A stretch of DNA of 64,000 nucleotides, from positions 496,001 through 560,000 of the forward strand of contig NZ_UAVD01000029.1 of assembly GCF_900460065.1 (NCBI RefSeq), read 5' to 3'. This document shows positions 9,301-17,394 of this stretch, piece after piece. The translations under genes and the position numbers were made by a program. The stretch's first letter is position 1; each line of letters begins with the position of its first letter. The notes beneath the pieces were generated by a model. It saw only the letters and a list, made by a program, of their open reading frames with translations. It had not been told where the DNA came from and searched no databases. This DNA comes from Streptomyces griseus. Lineage in GTDB: Bacteria > Actinomycetota > Actinomycetes > Streptomycetales > Streptomycetaceae.

Positions 9301-9696
9301 CAGGGGGCCACGTTCCAGATCGAAGGGACGCCGGGCGTGCTCCTCGGCGATGCGGCGCACCTCGGCGGCACGGAGCGGAGGGGGCAGGCGGGTCAGGTCG
9401 AGGAACGCGGTGGGCACCGGCCGGGCGGGCGCGATCCGCACCCGAGGGGCGCCGCTCTCGACGGGGAAGGCGGAACGCAGGACGTCATGGCGGCGGACGA
9501 TCTCGGTGACCGCGCCGACCGTCGCGGCGACGTCGAGCGGTCCGCTCAGGCGGATCGCCGAGCAGGAGTTGTACAGCGCGGTGCCGGGGTGCGCCCGGTC
9601 GAGGAACCAGAAGCGCTTCTGGGCGGGGGAGAGGGGGCTCGTTCCGTGCCACGCGGGCGGGGCCGGGGTTCGGGAGCCGGGGGCGCCGGGGTTCAC
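6385..9696 (-). CDS. NRPS, single C-A-T module
   Basis: 1,103-aa peptide synthetase. Condensation domain (about 20-450) with HHIVCDGWS at 152-160; adenylation domain (about 480-975) with YVMYTSGSTGRPKG (~625), FSFDGYLGEL, NCYGLTEGT, YRTGDRGRY, GYRVELGEIE and PNGKLDR; carrier domain with HGGDSLL, phosphopantetheine Ser at about 1030. By-eye alignment to GrsA gives pocket D-G-G-D-L-V-C-I-D. This matches no code I know well but shares D278, I330 and D331 with Arg-type pockets, so a cationic amino acid is possible. The GTG start at 9696 is in a GTGA overlap with the exporter stop, with GGGGAGG upstream. The N-terminal condensation domain means it accepts an acyl or peptidyl donor, so it need not be the initiation module. 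Confidence 0.94.
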   Translation of the reverse strand: MNPGAPGSRTPAPPAWHGTSPLSPAQKRFWFLDRAHPGTALYNSCSAIRLSGPLDVAATVGAVTEIVRRHDVLRSAFPVESGAPRVRIAPARPVPTAFLDLTRLPPPLRAAEVRRIAEEHARRPFDLERGPLLRTVLLREADDDHTLLLNWHHIVCDGWSRHIFVDELLELADARAEGRAPRLDPLPAQYAELVAREGRRRGSDTEHEAHLAYWRERLSGLTDATRLPPDRTSPDRPTPPSASVRHTLDAGLPDRVAELARAERVTPFMVLLTAFVVALSRHLDRDDVVVGTPSALRDDPEADVLIGPFLNILALRTDLSGDPTVRQALARVRKTCLGAYEHHAAPFEDVVSAIGAARTGSRTPFFGITFQYIATPPVHVGPGGLTAHTTEVEPGLAKFDLTVDVLAEDGHTDVLAQYDSDLYRAESVNGLLLLWQSVLDDMTRDPEQPVGRTGEIGAARRTPLLEAAVGAPVRAPAEASVLDVFEQWAERTPDAPALVSGATRLTYGELDRAANRLAHRLRAEGLTAEARVGIYMERSAESVVAVLAVWKAGAAHVPLDLDSPGPRRAMIIADAGVNVIVTQQGLVPDLTGDPARIVVAHPAGADPGTFPDGRPERHTGPDDLCYVMYTSGSTGRPKGVMATHGSLLRIQLAWEHAFALRGRIRAHLQMANFSFDGYLGELVRCLGAGATLVVCPRETLLLPARLLRLMRDEGVDVADFVPTVLRVLAGHVADTGGDLSFLKLLIVGSDTFPADELERIRRLGGPGTDVVNCYGLTEGTIDSTYFTVTARDRGTRSVLIGTPLPGTEAYLLDDRMRLVPPGVPGTLHIAGPTIARGYLGAPGRTADAFVPHPFADRPGARMYRTGDRGRYRYGPEGLRIEFLGRRDQQLKVRGYRVELGEIEAAFRRSPQVRDAVVVTGDTGDARRVHAYLVPGAGQENADWYAVLREHLPLYMLPDRLVLLPALPLTPNGKLDRAALAHADGREVTAPGAGRPARTPVEHTLLELWRTALRRPDIGVHDDFFSHGGDSLLVMRVIAAAHDTWGLDITVRAFFRAPTVATLAPLVERLLGEAAARGGSPDGPAAPDRMVPVAREHIAYEEGK

Positions 9697-10982
9697 GGGG
9701 CCTCCCCTGCCGGTCGGTCGACGGTGTGCGGCTGCGCGATACCGGTCATCGTCCCGCTCAAGGTGATCGCCAGCACGGCGATGCCGATGACGAGACAGAC
9801 CGTGGTGACGCCCAGGCCGGCGGCCGCGGCGGTCGTGGCCGCCGCGCCGAGTGGGCCCAGCGCCGAGTGGATGGTCCAGAACGAGGACGTGACGCGGCCC
9901 AGCAGGTGACTGGGGGTCACCTCCTGACGGAGCGACATCGAGCAGATGCCGGCGATTCCGGTGCACATCAGGTTGACCGTCATGAGCACGGCGATCACCG
10001 GCACGCTCTGGGACAGGCCCATGCCGCCCACGGCTATGCCCGCGAGGGAGAAGGCGCCGATCCAGCTCGCGCCGAACCCGAAACGTTTGCGGATGCGGGC
10101 GACCGCGGTGGAGGCGATGAACGTGCCGACGGTGCCGGCCGCCAGCACGTAGCCGACCGTGGTGTCCGACTGGTCCAGATCGTGCTTGAGCAGGTAGACG
10201 ACGAGGTCCGTCAGTCCGTAGGTGAGGAAGGTCAGGAGGGAGAGCAGCACGGTCAGCGGGCGCAGCACCGGGTGCTCCCACAGGAACCGGGCGCCGGCCA
10301 GGAACTCCTGGCGCGCTGTGCCGCGTTCGGCCGAGGCCTCGGAAGGGCGCGGCTTGCCGTCGAACTTGACGAACAGGATGCCCACCGCGGCGACCGCGAA
10401 GGTCGCGGCGTCGATCCCGATCGCGGCGGCCGGCCCGGCGGAGGCTGCCACGAAGCCCGCGAGCGCGGGGCCGGCGATGCTGGCCACCGCGTATGTCGCG
10501 TACATGTGGCCGTTGGCCCTGGTGATCTGGTCGGGAGCGACGATGGTCGGCACCACGGTCACGTAGGTGACCCGGAACAGCATGGAGAAGACGCCCGCGA
10601 GGGGGACGACGGCGTAGATCAGCCACACCGGCGTGGAGAAGATCCAGACCACCGGGATCAGGAGGAAGAGGAGGCAGCGCGCTCCGTCGGTGAGCATGAG
10701 GAGCCGTCTGCGGTCGAAGCGGTCGGCGATGAGGCCGGCGAAAAGCCCGGAGACGATGGAGGCGACGCCGGTCAGACCGGTGACGAAGCCCATCTGGAGC
10801 ACCGAGCCCGTGCTGTGCAGCACCAGGAGCGGAAGTGCCACATAGGAGAAGGAGTCGCCCAGCGACGACAGGGTCTGGCTGGCCAAAAATATTCGATAGG
10901 GGGAGTTACTCCATAAAGAAGGCGGATCGCTTCCCCGATCCGTCGGTCGCGATTGACTGTCGGACATTTCACCTGTTGGCAA
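9693..10982 (-). CDS. MFS exporter (MFS_3 / EntS-like) of the NRPS operon
   Basis: About 429-aa major facilitator protein with roughly 12 predicted membrane helices and the loop ADRFDRRRLL after helix 2. It resembles the MFS_3 group that includes the enterobactin exporter EntS, so export of the NRPS product is the natural role. It is the first gene of the minus-strand NRPS operon and ends in a GTGA overlap with the C-A-T NRPS. Start choice: TTG 10982 has a GGAGG 5 nt upstream; ATG 10967, five codons in, has only AGG with a short spacer. I prefer the TTG but the ATG is possible. Confidence 0.9.
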   Translation of the reverse strand: MPTGEMSDSQSRPTDRGSDPPSLWSNSPYRIFLASQTLSSLGDSFSYVALPLLVLHSTGSVLQMGFVTGLTGVASIVSGLFAGLIADRFDRRRLLMLTDGARCLLFLLIPVVWIFSTPVWLIYAVVPLAGVFSMLFRVTYVTVVPTIVAPDQITRANGHMYATYAVASIAGPALAGFVAASAGPAAAIGIDAATFAVAAVGILFVKFDGKPRPSEASAERGTARQEFLAGARFLWEHPVLRPLTVLLSLLTFLTYGLTDLVVYLLKHDLDQSDTTVGYVLAAGTVGTFIASTAVARIRKRFGFGASWIGAFSLAGIAVGGMGLSQSVPVIAVLMTVNLMCTGIAGICSMSLRQEVTPSHLLGRVTSSFWTIHSALGPLGAAATTAAAAGLGVTTVCLVIGIAVLAITLSGTMTGIAQPHTVDRPAGEAP

Positions 10983-11073
10983 GGTCCCCTCCGCGTCCTT
11001 ATCACGCCCAGTGGAGCATGCCCCACGGGGGGTGTCAAGGGTCCTCTCTCCGAGATCATTTCAATGGGCATGG

Positions 11074-11102
11074 TTGACGTGTATGCGTCACTCGGGTAAA
11101 GT
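11074..11102 (+). promoter_or_regulatory. Sigma-70-type promoter for the radical SAM operon
   Basis: TTGACG at 11074-11079 and TAAAGT at 11097-11102 are separated by 17 nt, a close match to the primary sigma factor consensus. Transcription would begin near 11109, giving a leader of about 50 nt before the TTG start at 11160. It lies between the divergent NRPS and radical SAM operons. Confidence 0.65.
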
Positions 11103-11159
11103 GCCGGATCAGCTTTAATGTTGAGCGCAGCCCGATCGGCTCTTTTAGCTGGAGACAAA

Positions 11160-12635
11160 TTGCGGGTCGCTTTCGTGCATACCCCGATGTCCACCGTACC
11201 CGTCGCGCAGCGCAAAGATTTCTGGCGAAACTTCGACATTCAATACCATGCGACGCATCCGGGCCTCCGGCATATGAAGAACAATATGTGGGAGCTTCCG
11301 CACTGGATGCACTGGCTGGGCGGAGTGCTCGTCGAGCACGGTTATGACGACCTCCAGGTCGTCGACCTGTACACCGAACCGAACGCGTTCAGCGAGCCGG
11401 GGCGGCTGGCCGGGGAAGTCGTCGAAGCGGCGGCCCGCGCCCACCCCGCGGATGTCTACCTGTTCTCACCGATGACGGTGAACCTGTACTACGCGTACGC
11501 GATCTCCGATGTCGTCAAGCGCGTCCACCCCGGAGCGGTCGTGGTCTACGGTGGGGTGGCCGCCACCCCCTTGGCCCACGAAGTGGCACGTCACCCCAGC
11601 GTCGACTACGTCGTGGTCGACCGTGGCGAGCGGGCTCTCCCGGCGCTCCTCGATGCCCTGGCCGGCGGGGGCGACGTGGCTGACGTGGGCAATCTGGTCT
11701 ACCGGCGGGAGGGCGGTGCCACCGCCCGGACCTCACGGCGCTATCCGGACCTGATGCCCGCCGACATCCCCTTCCCCAAGGTGGACCTCTTCCCGCCCGG
11801 CACCGGCGAGGACATCCGCTACTTACGCCAGGTCTATGCCCTGGGGTGCCCCTACAAGTGCACGTTCTGCACGATCCAGACCATAGGCAGGCGTCCCGAA
11901 TACTTTCCGCTGGACCGTGTCATCAAGGAAATACGGGCCTATCAGAAGCATTACGGGGACCACCACAGCATCTACTGGGGCGATGAAACCTTCACGCTCC
12001 ACCCCGAATACACCTTGGAACTCCTGGAAGCGCTGGAACAGGCGGGCGACATCCGCTACGACTGTCAGACCCGGCTGAACTGCCTCACCGACGACCGCAT
12101 ATTACGGAAGCTGAAAAGCAGTGGCTGCCAGTGGGTGGAGATCGGCCTGGAGACGGGATTCCAGGAGAGCCATGAGACGCACAAGCACCACATGAAACTG
12201 GACGCGGTCAGGGACACCCTCAAGAGAGTGCGCGACGCCGGACTCGCTGCCTGTTCCTTCACCGTGAACGGCTTTCCCGACCAGAGCCCGGACGACATGC
12301 GGCGCAGCATCGACTGGGTGTGCCGACTCCTCGACGAGGACCTGCTGCAGGCCACCTACCTCTTCGGTCTCGTGCCGTATCCCGGAAGCGCGATGTTCGA
12401 GCATCCGGAGCGTTTCGGCATGAAGCTGCTCCACCGCGACTTCCGCCTTTACCACGAGGACCTTCCTCCCGTCTTCGCCACCGAGAAGGCCGACCCGGAT
12501 CAGGTCTACGAGGTGTTCCTGGAGGGCCTGGACCTGTTCGCGCGGGCCATGGACAAGCCCCCGTACTTCGGAGACGCGCCGCCCCCCTCCACCGCCGACG
12601 AATACGGCACCTTCTGGGCCGACCCCCATGTATAG
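11160..12635 (+). CDS. Cobalamin-type (class B) radical SAM enzyme
   Basis: 491-aa radical SAM protein with a B12-binding-like N-terminal Rossmann half (about 1-190) and the SAM/iron-sulfur motif CPYKCTFC (Cys 230, 234, 237). Class B enzymes typically methylate unactivated carbons or phosphorus in natural products. The substrate is unknown; an amino acid or peptide of the adjacent NRPS is the obvious candidate. TTG 11160 is chosen because GGAG lies 5 nt upstream; ATG 11118, in frame, has no ribosome binding site. Two in-frame TTA codons (11823-11825 and 12102-12104) would make translation depend on the bldA tRNA, tying the pathway to development. The stop is followed within 5 nt by a repeat element. 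Confidence 0.92.
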   Translation: MRVAFVHTPMSTVPVAQRKDFWRNFDIQYHATHPGLRHMKNNMWELPHWMHWLGGVLVEHGYDDLQVVDLYTEPNAFSEPGRLAGEVVEAAARAHPADVYLFSPMTVNLYYAYAISDVVKRVHPGAVVVYGGVAATPLAHEVARHPSVDYVVVDRGERALPALLDALAGGGDVADVGNLVYRREGGATARTSRRYPDLMPADIPFPKVDLFPPGTGEDIRYLRQVYALGCPYKCTFCTIQTIGRRPEYFPLDRVIKEIRAYQKHYGDHHSIYWGDETFTLHPEYTLELLEALEQAGDIRYDCQTRLNCLTDDRILRKLKSSGCQWVEIGLETGFQESHETHKHHMKLDAVRDTLKRVRDAGLAACSFTVNGFPDQSPDDMRRSIDWVCRLLDEDLLQATYLFGLVPYPGSAMFEHPERFGMKLLHRDFRLYHEDLPPVFATEKADPDQVYEVFLEGLDLFARAMDKPPYFGDAPPPSTADEYGTFWADPHV

Positions 12636-12639
12636 CGCC

Positions 12640-12818
12640 CTAGGTCCCCTCGTCGAACTGCCGCCTGCCCCGCGGGGCCGTGCACGCGCTCTCGCCGCAC
12701 CGGGCACCGGCCCGAGTACGTCCCCGTACGAGGGCCCGCACCCGGAACACCGGGAGCACGCACCTGACCCCGCAGGGCCGCCCTCCGGGCGACGACGGCA
12801 GTTCGACGACAGGACCTA
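12640..12818. repeat. Expanded inverted-repeat element, copy 1 (MITE-like)
   Basis: Left arm 12640-12670 begins CTAGGTCC and contains CGTCGAACTGCCGCCTGCCC. Right arm 12787-12818 reads GGGCGACGACGGCAGTTCGACGACAGGACCTA. These are the arms of the compact element at 36771-36836, here separated by about 115 bp. The left arm has one variant (CCCC for CTGT) and the right end has lost the terminal G of CTAG. It fills the space between the first radical SAM gene and the next gene of the same operon, so it could weaken or modulate readthrough. A mobile origin is inferred from two unrelated locations. Confidence 0.7.
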
Positions 12819-12839
12819 CGGCCTCGCACAGACGGGAGC

Positions 12840-13658
12840 ATGATGCACTTGCCTCAGTGGCGCGTACTGCGCGACGGCGACGCGGACCTGGTCCTCACGG
12901 TGGCCTTCGACCCGGGACGCGGCAACGCCAACTTCTCGGACCTCGCGCGCTGTCTGGGCGGGCGGCGAGTCCTGGAGGCCGTACCGCGGCGCACCACCGT
13001 CGCCGCCCTCCGGGACGAGGGGGTCGACGGCTATGTGGCGCCCTGGCTGGAGGCCGTCAAGGAGCACGGTAAACCGGTGAAGGCCGTGCTCGGGCACTGC
13101 GGGGGCGACTCCCTGGCCCGGGAACTGGCCATCGGCGTACGGGCGTGGGGACTGGGCGAACCCTCGCTGATGACCTTCGACCCGCTGGTGGTCGACGGCT
13201 CCGTCCTCGTCGAGGAGTACCGCGTCGCCGTGGGCGCGCTCGTCGCCCAGCTGACGCCGCGGGACCTCGAACCCGCCCTGGCGGCGGCGGAGTCGCACGA
13301 CCCCGCGTCCGCGGCGGGAGGAAGCGACCTGCTGTCCCTCGCCGAGACGTTGGAGCGGGCCTACCGGACGGCCGCGGCGGCCGCCTGCCGGAACGTCTCC
13401 GTGGCCCCCGCGGTGCAGCAGCAGCTCTGCGACCGCTTCTCCGCCTACCTCACCTACCTCGCCGCCGCGGCCCGGGCCCGCTCCGCACATCCGTCCGCCC
13501 ACGCGCCCATCGCCACGACCGTGCTGTCCGCCACCGCTGACGCCGGCCCCCGCACCGCCGACCCGTGCGGCACGATCACCCGGTTCGCCGTGGGACCGGA
13601 CCGTCTCCTCGGGGACCCCGAAGTGGCGGCCCACGTCTCCCGGGCGCTGAGCGGATGA
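12840..13658 (+). CDS. Thioesterase/alpha-beta-hydrolase-like protein with altered catalytic residues
   Basis: 272-aa protein. It looks like a very divergent type II thioesterase: GHCGGDSLA around residue 85-93 occupies the nucleophile elbow (GxSxG) with Cys87 in place of Ser, and the C terminus follows the thioesterase pattern ending in DRLLGDPEVAAHV. The usual GGH catalytic His before that segment is replaced by GPD. If the assignment is right, the enzyme uses a Cys nucleophile, has lost hydrolysis, or acts as a binding protein. Paired ATGs at 12840 and 12843 follow CGGGAGC; the stop overlaps the next radical SAM start (ATGA). Family assignment is by pattern only and moderately confident; the gene itself is secure. 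Confidence 0.75.
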   Translation: MMHLPQWRVLRDGDADLVLTVAFDPGRGNANFSDLARCLGGRRVLEAVPRRTTVAALRDEGVDGYVAPWLEAVKEHGKPVKAVLGHCGGDSLARELAIGVRAWGLGEPSLMTFDPLVVDGSVLVEEYRVAVGALVAQLTPRDLEPALAAAESHDPASAAGGSDLLSLAETLERAYRTAAAAACRNVSVAPAVQQQLCDRFSAYLTYLAAAARARSAHPSAHAPIATTVLSATADAGPRTADPCGTITRFAVGPDRLLGDPEVAAHVSRALSG

Positions 13659-15523
13659 CGCCCGTGGGCCCCCGACCGCTTGACGTCCCGGAGGGGGCGG
13701 CCCGCCGGGTGCGCAGGGCGCGAGCCGACCGTATCGACCGGGAGCTGTACGAGGAGGAGAAGCACTGGCGGTGGCATCCCGGCGACGGCCAGGACCCCCG
13801 CACCGTCTCCGAGGAGGCCCTGCACCGCGAGGTGGCGCTGGACAGGGAAGTGACGGCACGCCTGGGCGCGGCCACGTCCTCCCCCGCGAGGGAGCGCCGG
13901 GACCGGGAGCGCCGGCGCGCCAAGCACTTCCCCGTCCTCTTCGTCAGCGCCCCTCACGTGGAGGAGGGCGCGACCGGCGCGTTCCCCGGCATGCCGACTC
14001 CGCTGCTGTACGCGACCTGTGTCCTGGACCGGATGCTGCGCATCGACGAGTTCCCCGGTACACGCGTCCCCGATGTCGTGGCCGTCCTCAATCCGCCCGC
14101 CTACACCTCCGCCTTCGAGGACGAACTCGTCGCTCATCTGCGTGAGCACCGTCCGGTGGTGGTCGGCATCAGCAATCTCTCCGAGGGGCACCACTTCGCC
14201 CTGCGTATCGCCGAGTCCGTCAAGAGGGAGTGCCCGCAAAGCATCGTGCTGCTGGGCGGCCAGCACGAGGACGCCGTCAACCCCGAGGCCTACCGGGCTG
14301 CCTCGAACCGCGTGGCCGGCATGGCCTCGCGCAGGCGGGAGACCCACGACGACTTCCTGCTCGGCGCGGACGAACTCGACCGGCTCGCCCCGCTGCAGAC
14401 GTTCGCCCGCCCGGAGGAACGGGACCTGGTGGACGTGGTGTTCGCGGGCGACTCCACCTTCGCGCTGGCCGAGGTGCTCAAGGTCGTCGCGGAATGCCTG
14501 CCCACCGACGCCGAGTCGGTGAAGAAGAGACTCCTGGCCGACCAGGAACGCTTCGCCGAGCTGCCCGGTGTGGGAAGCCTGTTCCTCTACGACCGGCACG
14601 GGCGGCGCATAGAGTCGATCCCGCTGAGCGGCACGCCCGTCGACGGCGACCGGCTCCCGTACATCGACGTGACCAGGCTGACCCACGAGAACCGTTTCCC
14701 GGTCTTCGGACACCGCAGGACGGCCCAGATCATGGCGTGCCTGGGGTGCAAGTACTCGTGCTCCTTCTGTCACGAGTCCGCCGACGCGTTCCTCTACGAA
14801 CAACCCAAGATCCGCCAGCGCTCCCCGTGCCACGTCATGGGGGAGATCCGGCTGCGGAGGGATCAGGGCTTCGAGGCGGTCTTCTTCGATGACAGCACCT
14901 TCACGCAGAACAGACGATGGCTGGCCGACTTCCTGACCCTGCTGGAGGACCTGACATCTGACCACCGGCCACTCGAATGGGGCTGCCAGACCACGGTCAA
15001 CGACGTCGATCGCGACCTGCTGCGGCGCATGGCCGGGGCCGGTTGCAGCTACGTCTACTTCGGTGTCGAATCGGCCGAGCCCGACACCGAACGTGTCCAG
15101 AAGGTCCGCCAACTGCTGCTGGTCTCCCCGGCCACCGACTGGACCGACCGATTCCGGGACGTGGCCCACTGGTGCCGGGAGGCGGGGATCCGTGTCGGTA
15201 CGTCTCTGCAGTTCGGTCTCGGCGAAAGCCCCGAGCAGCGGCTGCGCACCCTCGATCTCGTCGCCGAGCTGCACAGGGACGGGTGCATCCCCGACGGCTG
15301 CGTCGCACTCAACGTCAACAGCCCCTATCCGGGCACCCGCCAATGGCTCCAGATCATCCAGTCGGGAGTGGCCCTGCCCGACTACCGCGAGAAACTGGTC
15401 CGCCACCCCGCCTTCGAGACGGCCCACCAGTTCTCCGCGATCACCGGGCAGGACGTGGAGGACCTCTACCGCCTCGCCGCGGACCGTCTCGGCGGGGCGC
15501 TCCACCAGCAGGACCCGGCGTGA
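13655..15523 (+). CDS. Second cobalamin-type radical SAM enzyme
   Basis: 622-aa radical SAM protein with an N-terminal helical extension rich in Arg/Glu (about 1-90), a B12-binding-like domain (about 90-340) containing VVVGISNLSEGHH and VLLGGQHED, then CKYSCSFC (Cys 365, 369, 372) and a TIM-barrel core with VYFGVESAEPDTERV. Class B members carry out difficult methylations or ring chemistry. It differs strongly from the first radical SAM in this operon, so two distinct steps are likely. The ATG at 13655 is in an ATGA overlap with the preceding gene, and its stop overlaps the FkbM start (GTGA). Longer in-frame starts upstream would lie inside the preceding gene. Confidence 0.93.
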   Translation: MTPVGPRPLDVPEGAARRVRRARADRIDRELYEEEKHWRWHPGDGQDPRTVSEEALHREVALDREVTARLGAATSSPARERRDRERRRAKHFPVLFVSAPHVEEGATGAFPGMPTPLLYATCVLDRMLRIDEFPGTRVPDVVAVLNPPAYTSAFEDELVAHLREHRPVVVGISNLSEGHHFALRIAESVKRECPQSIVLLGGQHEDAVNPEAYRAASNRVAGMASRRRETHDDFLLGADELDRLAPLQTFARPEERDLVDVVFAGDSTFALAEVLKVVAECLPTDAESVKKRLLADQERFAELPGVGSLFLYDRHGRRIESIPLSGTPVDGDRLPYIDVTRLTHENRFPVFGHRRTAQIMACLGCKYSCSFCHESADAFLYEQPKIRQRSPCHVMGEIRLRRDQGFEAVFFDDSTFTQNRRWLADFLTLLEDLTSDHRPLEWGCQTTVNDVDRDLLRRMAGAGCSYVYFGVESAEPDTERVQKVRQLLLVSPATDWTDRFRDVAHWCREAGIRVGTSLQFGLGESPEQRLRTLDLVAELHRDGCIPDGCVALNVNSPYPGTRQWLQIIQSGVALPDYREKLVRHPAFETAHQFSAITGQDVEDLYRLAADRLGGALHQQDPA

Positions 15524-16350
15524 GAGACCGCGACGGCGAACGGACCGGGTCCGGGGCCGGGCTGGACCTGTCGGCCGTAGAGGGCATCAACGGGCACGAG
15601 ACCCGGTACCTCTACGAGGACATCGTCACGCTCCGCTCGTACCTGCCGCCGGAGGAGACCCTTCCGCCCGGCGCGACGGTCCTGGACGTCGGAGCGAACA
15701 TCGGCATGTTCGCCCTGTTCGTGCAGGCGCAGTGCCCCACCGCCCGCGTCTACGCCTGCGAACCCCTGCCCCCGGTCTTCGACTGTCTCACCCGCAACCT
15801 CCGAGCCCACCACGTGCAGGGCCGGGCCCTGCCCTACGCCTTGTCCGACCGGGACGGCGAAGCGGAGTTCGTCTACTACCCCGGCTATACGGTCATGTCG
15901 GCGGAGCGGCGTCACGCGGCGCCCGAGCTGGACAAGGCGTTCGTCCGGAGCCTGGCACGCCGCGAACAGGCCGAGGAGATCGGCGACGGGCTCGACTTCC
16001 TCGACGAGATGCTCGACTACCGTTTCCGGGAGGTTCCCTACCGGTGCGCTGTGCGCAGGCTCTCCACCGTGATCGAGGATCTGCGTCTCCGCCGCGTCGA
16101 CCTGCTCAAGATCGACGTCCAGCGTGCGGAGACCGACGTCCTGCGCGGCATCGACGACCGCCACTGGCCCCGCATCCACCGGCTCACCCTCGAGGTGCAT
16201 GACGAGCCGACCACACCGACCGAGGGCAGACTGTCGGCGGTCCTCGCCCTGCTGCGGGAGCGCGGCTACCGGGCACGGGTCCTGCCGGCCGCGGGCGCGG
16301 GGTCTCCGGGTCGCCTCACGGTGTTCGCCACAGCGGGCGAGATCCCCTGA
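15520..16350 (+). CDS. FkbM-family SAM methyltransferase
   Basis: 276-aa class I methyltransferase of the FkbM type. Motif I is VLDVGANIGMFALF, followed by the acidic ribose ligand in YACEPLPP; LLKIDVQRAETDVLRGI and LTLEVHDEP are the usual later FkbM motifs. FkbM enzymes mostly O-methylate hydroxyls, so a beta-hydroxyl made by the dioxygenase across the divergent promoter is one candidate substrate (inference). The GTG start at 15520 lies in a GTGA overlap with the second radical SAM gene, and it ends the plus-strand operon. Confidence 0.92.
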   Translation: MRDRDGERTGSGAGLDLSAVEGINGHETRYLYEDIVTLRSYLPPEETLPPGATVLDVGANIGMFALFVQAQCPTARVYACEPLPPVFDCLTRNLRAHHVQGRALPYALSDRDGEAEFVYYPGYTVMSAERRHAAPELDKAFVRSLARREQAEEIGDGLDFLDEMLDYRFREVPYRCAVRRLSTVIEDLRLRRVDLLKIDVQRAETDVLRGIDDRHWPRIHRLTLEVHDEPTTPTEGRLSAVLALLRERGYRARVLPAAGAGSPGRLTVFATAGEIP

Positions 16351-16404
16351 CCCCTTTCGGCACGCGGCGGGCACGTCGCGGAGGCTGCCGGGAGGACCGT
16401 CGGC

Positions 16405-16980
16405 CTACGCGTGGTCCGTGCAGAGGTGGTCGATCAGGGTCGCGCGGGCCCACGCCTCCCAGGCGTCGGGCTTGGAGGTCAGCGCCTTCGCCGCGGCGTG
16501 CTGAACGGTGTAGCGCGGGTCGGGGCCGGAGGGCCACTGCGCTGCGATCTCCGGGTCCGAGGCCGCCGCCGCCGCGATCAACGGCATGATCGGGGCGACC
16601 CGGACGAGGATCCCGCGCACCCCGCTCACGTGGGCGCGCAGTTGCGCGGCCGCGGTGGGCTCGGCGCACGCGGCGCGGAACCAGTCGCGGTCCATCGTGG
16701 CGACCGGTTCGACATCGCCCGCGATGGAGGTGTCGACGACGTCCTTGAACAGCGCGCGCTTGTTCCGGAACACGAAGTACACGGTCTGGACGGCCACGCC
16801 CGCGCGATCCGCGACCTCCTGAAGGCTCGTCGCACCGTACCCCTGAGCGACGAACAGCTCCCGCGCCGCCGCGACGATCTTCTCGCGGGTTCGCCGTGAG
16901 CGCTCGGCCCTCTTGTCGGGGCGCTTGACGTTGTCCGTTCGACCTGTTCTTCGACCTGAGCTGCTACTGCGGGATCCCAC
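16405..16980 (-). CDS. TetR-family transcriptional regulator
   Basis: About 191-aa regulator with an N-terminal TetR helix-turn-helix (EKIVAAARELF, then SLQEVADRAGVAVQTVYFVF) and a TetR_C-like ligand domain. The only in-frame start is GTG 16980, which has no convincing ribosome binding site, and the first ~18 residues lie antisense to a methyltransferase remnant. The native start may therefore have been lost or replaced in a rearrangement. It converges with the FkbM gene. Target unknown; it lies between two biosynthetic regions and could serve either. Confidence 0.85.
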   Translation of the reverse strand: MGSRSSSSGRRTGRTDNVKRPDKRAERSRRTREKIVAAARELFVAQGYGATSLQEVADRAGVAVQTVYFVFRNKRALFKDVVDTSIAGDVEPVATMDRDWFRAACAEPTAAAQLRAHVSGVRGILVRVAPIMPLIAAAAASDPEIAAQWPSGPDPRYTVQHAAAKALTSKPDAWEAWARATLIDHLCTDHA

Positions 16981-17210
16981 CGCGCCGCCGCGACGCCTAC
17001 GCCGCCGGACTCACCGAGCGGGCCGCCCCGGGTGCTCGACTGCTGATGTTCGGGTACGGGCCCGGGGCGTTCGACGACGCGTGGTCCGGCATCACCGCGG
17101 ACGAACTCGGCGCCGGGTTCCCCGGGTGGCGACTGGTCGACGTGACGCCCGGCACGAACCCGGTCCCGACCTTCTGGTTCACGCTGCGCCGGGGTGCGGC
17201 CCCGGCATGA
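16929..17210 (+). pseudogene. C-terminal remnant of a SAM-dependent methyltransferase
   Basis: From 16938 to the TGA at 17208-17210 one frame reads FDLFFDLSCYCGIPPRRRDA ... GARLLMFGYGPGAF ... FPGWRLVDVTP ... PTFWFTLRRG. This looks like the last ~90 residues of a class I methyltransferase of the thiopurine-methyltransferase-like group. There is no start codon or ribosome binding site: the frame is closed upstream by TGA at 16926-16928, and motif I (GxGxG) is absent. It overlaps the 5' end of the divergent TetR gene, so I read it as the scar of a deletion that joined the two. Confidence 0.7.
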
Positions 17211-17394
17211 GCCCAGTGGTCCCGGACGCCGCCGCTGGAGGCCGCCAGGGCTTCCGACGGCGGCCCCGCACCACCGGGTCCGTGGTGGGGGGCGCTCATC
17301 CGGAGACGGCGGAGTTCAGCGCGGAGCCGGTCGTGGGACGTCGGAGCCCGGCCGTGGACCTCCCCTCCGCCGGACCGGGTTCGGGCGCGTCGGA

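Noticed and set aside
11118..11159. ATG 11118 as the start of the first radical SAM gene
   Set aside because: There is no ribosome binding site before it, whereas TTG 11160 has GGAG at 5 nt. The extra 14 residues add no domain.
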